Source of the DNA: Leptobrachium leishanense
Lineage: Eukaryota; Chordata; Amphibia; Anura; Megophryidae
Assembly: GCA_009667805.1 (NCBI GenBank)
Contig: CM019068.1
Coordinates: 7,683,733-7,747,732 of the forward strand
Direction: 5' to 3'
Length of the DNA: 64,000 nt
The notes beneath the pieces are model-generated. The model had not been told where the DNA came from. It did not search any database and saw only the letters and a list, made by a program, of their open reading frames with translations. Positions 61,051 to 64,000 of the stretch are shown here, piece after piece (the stretch's first letter is position 1; every line of letters begins with the position of its first letter). The translations under genes were made by a program, and so were the position numbers.

Positions 61051-63920
61051 TTATCTTTTGTTTAGGATAGCCTTATGCCTATCCCATGCTTGCTTAAATT
61101 CAATTACTGTTTTGGCCTCTACCACTTCTACTGGAAGACTGTTCCATGTATCCACCACCCTCTCAGTAAAATAATGCTTCCTGATGTTACTTTTACACCT
61201 TTGCCCCTCTAATCTAAGACTATGTCCTCTTGTTTTGCTACTTTGTTTCCTTTAAATATACTCCCTTCCTCTACCTTGTGGATTCCCTTTACGTATTTAA
61301 ATGTTTCTATCATATCTCCTCTGTCTCGTCTTTTTTCCAAGCTGTACATGTTAAGATCATTAAGCCTTTCCTGGTAACTTTTCTCCTTCAAGCCGTACAC
61401 CATTTTAGTAGCCCTTCTCTGAACTCTCTCTAAGATGTCTATATCCTTCTGGAGATATGGTCTCCAGTACTGCACACAGTACTCCAAGTGAGGTCTCACC
61501 AGTGCTCTGTACAGTGGCATGAGCACTTCCCTTTTCCTACTGCTAATACCTCTCCCTACACAACCAAGCATTCTGCCAGCATTTCCAAGCATTCTGCTAG
61601 CATTTCCTGCTGCTCTATTACATTGACTACTTACCCTTAGATCCTCTGAAATAATGACCCCTAAATCCCAACCCTCAGATGTTGAGGTTAGGACTGTATC
61701 AAATATTCTATATTCAGCCCTTGGGTTTTTACGTCCCAGGTGCATTATCTTGCACTTATCCACATTAAAACTCAATTGCCACAACTCCGACCATTTTTTT
61801 AGTTTACCTAAATCATTTGTCATTTGGCTGATCCCTCCAGGAACGTCAACCCTGTTGCAAATCTTTGTGTCATCAGCAAAAAGACATACTTTTCCATTAA
61901 TACCTTCTGCAATATCACTAATAAAAATATTAAAGAGAATGGGTCTAAGTACTGACTCCTGAGGTACCCACTGGTAACAAGACCTTGCGCCGAATAAACT
62001 CCATTTACCACAACCCTCTGTTGTCTGTCACTCAGCCACTGCCTAATCCATTCAACAATATTGGAATCCAAGCTCAAAGATTGCAATTTATTGATAAGCC
62101 TTCTATGCGGAACAGTATCAAAAGCCTTACTGAAATCTAAATAAGCAATGTCTACTGCACCACCTGTGTCTATTATTTTTGTTACCCAATCAAAAAAATC
62201 AATAAGATTAGTTTGGCATGATCTCCCTGAGGTAAACCCATGTGGTTTCTGATCCTGTAATCTATGTGTTTTTAGATGTTCAACAATCCTTTCCTTTAAC
62301 ATGGTTTCCATTAATTTCTCCACTGCTGACGTAAGACTAACTGGCCTATAGTTCCCCGATTCCTCCCTACTACCCTTCTTGTAAATGGGCACAACATTTG
62401 CTAATTTCCAGTCTTCTGGGACGACTCCTGTTAACAAGGATTGGTTAAATAAATCTGTTAACGGTTTTGCTATTACATCACTGAGCTCTTTTAATAATTT
62501 AGGATGTATCCCATCAGGCCCCATTGACTTATTTGTCTTTACTTTAGACAGCTGCTTTAGAACCTCCTCCTCTGTAAACTCATATGTAAATGTCTCTTTA
62601 GTGTTCTCTCCTAACTGAGGTCCCTTTCCTTCCTTTTCTTCTGCAAAGACTGAACAAAAATATTCATTGAGGCAGTCAGCGAGACTTTTATCCTCTTCTA
62701 CATACCTTCCTTCCTTTGTTTTTAATCTAACTAATCCTTGTTTTACTTTTCTTTTCTCGTTTATGTATCTAAAAAATGTTTTGTCCCCCTTTTTTACTGA
62801 CTGAGCTATTTTCTCTTCTGCGTGTGCTTTGGAAGCTCTTATAAATTGCTTAGCCTCTTTCTGCCTAATCTTATAGGTTTGCCTATCCTCTTCACGCTGA
62901 GTTGTTTTATAATTATTGAATGCTGTCTTTTTGTTCTTCACTATTTTGGCCACTTCTGCAGAGTACCACAGTGGTTTCTTCCCTTTTTTGTTTTTGCTAA
63001 CAAGCCGAATGCAATTGCCTGTGTCCTTCAATAATGCTTCCTTTAAATAATCCCATTTCTCCTGGACTCCCTTTAAACTCCTCCAGTCTGATAATGACTC
63101 ATTCACACAAAATCTCATTTTAGAAAAATCTGTTTTTTTAAAGTCTAAAACTTTCGTTCTTGTGTGGTGCGGCTCCATCCCTGTTCTTATATTAAACCAC
63201 ACTGACTGGTGATCACTAGATCCCAAATTTTCACCTACAACAACGTCCGATACCAAACCTCCATTTGTGAGTATTAAATCCAATATGGCCTCTTTACGGG
63301 TCGGCTCCTCAACTACTTGTGTTAGAGATAATCCCAGTAAGGAGTTTAGAATATTTGTACTCCTGGTGCACCCAGCTATTTTGGTTTTCCAGTTCACATC
63401 AGGAAGATTAAAGTCCCCCATGATAATAACTTCCCCCTTCATTGCCATTTTGGCTATTTCCTCAAGCAGCAGATTATCTAGCTCTTCTACTTGTCCAGGG
63501 GGTCTATAGATCACACCTACACGAGCTACTGTATGATTGCCAAATGTTAGCGTAACCCAAACTGACTCTATGTTCACCTCGCTCACTTTTATTTGGTTCG
63601 TTTTTATGTTGTTTTTCACATACAGGGCCACTCCTCCTCCTTTCCTACCTTCTCTGTCTTTTCTATATAAAGAGTACCCCGGTATTGTTATGTCCCAGTT
63701 ATTTTTCTCACTGAACCATGTCTCAGTAACCGCCACTAAATCTATTTTTTCAGCTGCCATCATTGCCTCCAGTTCATTGATTTTATTGACTAAACTGCAA
63801 GCATTTATAGACACGACTCTGAGCTTGTCATTTTTTACCTCGCATGTTGCTTGTACCCTCCGATTTAGTTTTGGGGGACAATCGGGCAGATTGTTTTTTA
63901 CCCTTTTGTCCCCCCCTCCT
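61051..63920 (-). pseudogene. CR1 ORF2: endonuclease and reverse transcriptase, frameshifted
   Basis: The N-terminal APE-type endonuclease shows TETWFSE, VGVIYRPPG, IIMGDFNLPDVNW and LGSSDHQSVWF. The RT follows with VVPIYKKG, NYRPVSLTS, YLDFSKAFDTVPH and, in a second frame, VCLFADDTKI (the FADD catalytic box). A one-base loss near 61968 shifts the frame between the AFD and FADD parts. A second shift near 61253 precedes the C-terminus (FTERVVDTWNSLP-like, ending LNKR at 61051). The frame is open upstream of 63814 and overlaps the ORF1 stop, so the true start is unclear. The protein would nick target DNA and reverse transcribe the LINE RNA. Confidence 0.92.
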
Positions 63921-64000
63921 AGTTTAAATATTCCTTTGTGAAACCTTTGAACTTCTCACTGAGAACATATGTTCCCCTATGAGTAAGATGCAAACCATCT
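63919..64000 (-). CDS. CR1 ORF1 C-terminal end, probable esterase (partial)
   Basis: The last 26 codons at the window edge read DGLHLTHRGTYVLSEKFKG, then a few residues and a TAG stop at 63919-63921. DGLHL fits the DxxH catalytic block of the SGNH-type esterase domain found in ORF1 of CR1 LINEs. The rest lies outside the window, so this rests on one motif and position upstream of ORF2. Confidence 0.6.
   Translation of the reverse strand, partial: DGLHLTHRGTYVLSEKFKGFTKEYLN

Larger units (their letters stand above)
60963..64000 (-). mobile_element. CR1-type LINE, at least 3 kb, running off the window
   Basis: The 3' end has the TTTCTATGTTTCTA octamer tail (reverse of 60963-60980). ORF2 and the end of ORF1 are present upstream. 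A matching 3' end lies inside Tc1-like copy B (29744-30130). The element has at least two ORF2 frameshifts. Confidence 0.92.

Overview
This is repeat-rich vertebrate nuclear DNA with no convincing host gene. The mix of repeats suggests an amphibian, probably a frog: Tc1-like transposons with frog-style ends, BED-finger hAT transposons, a CR1 LINE, Penelope-like retroelements (PLEs) with hammerhead ribozymes, V-SINE-like tRNA SINEs, Harbinger-, Kolobok- and piggyBac-like MITEs, and many minisatellites. The clade call is an inference. A 100-base N gap lies at 6850-6949.

Layout. 1-1420: near-perfect palindrome of a PLE-type terminal repeat with a hammerhead motif. 2000-5700: a SINE, a Harbinger MITE, a foldback element and retroelement tails. 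5734-9285: 42-bp and 39-bp minisatellites with a hAT end fragment and a LINE 3' end inserted. 9300-11812: a SINE-like tail split by a MITE, which holds a second MITE and a Tc1-like element. 12640-13812, 25857-27418 and 57264-58045: three copies of one inverted-repeat element carrying a 27-bp minisatellite. 15003-17950: 40-bp and GATA arrays. 17950-23467: a nearly complete BED-finger hAT element. 23870-25530: telomere-like minisatellite interrupted by a short ribozyme-bearing retroelement. 28264-30870: a related element with a Tc1-like copy inside, itself holding a CR1 3' end.

31437-46225 is the most elaborate region. A 24-bp minisatellite is split by a head-to-head PLE pair. The right-hand PLE keeps a small upstream ORF, a reverse transcriptase with YIDD, and a decayed GIY-YIG endonuclease, separated from the RT by a TTAA MITE. 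Downstream, a 7.1-kb hAT-like element with a perfect 8-bp target duplication carries about 6 kb of a CT-rich minisatellite.

46900-56900: degenerate long repeats with a foldback insertion, a 21-bp array, a 50-bp array that reverses orientation, a second hAT copy with a Tc1-like copy in its 5' UTR, SINE and LINE tails, and a probable BEL/Pao relic. 59034-60250: a 44-bp array. 60963-64000: a long CR1 LINE on the minus strand, cut by the window edge.

The coding units are transposon genes, most broken by stops or frameshifts. Most long ORFs in the arrays are artefacts of unit lengths divisible by three. Themes: minisatellites carried inside or truncating transposons, repeated ribozyme-bearing retroelement ends, and a deep nesting order that dates the insertions relative to each other.
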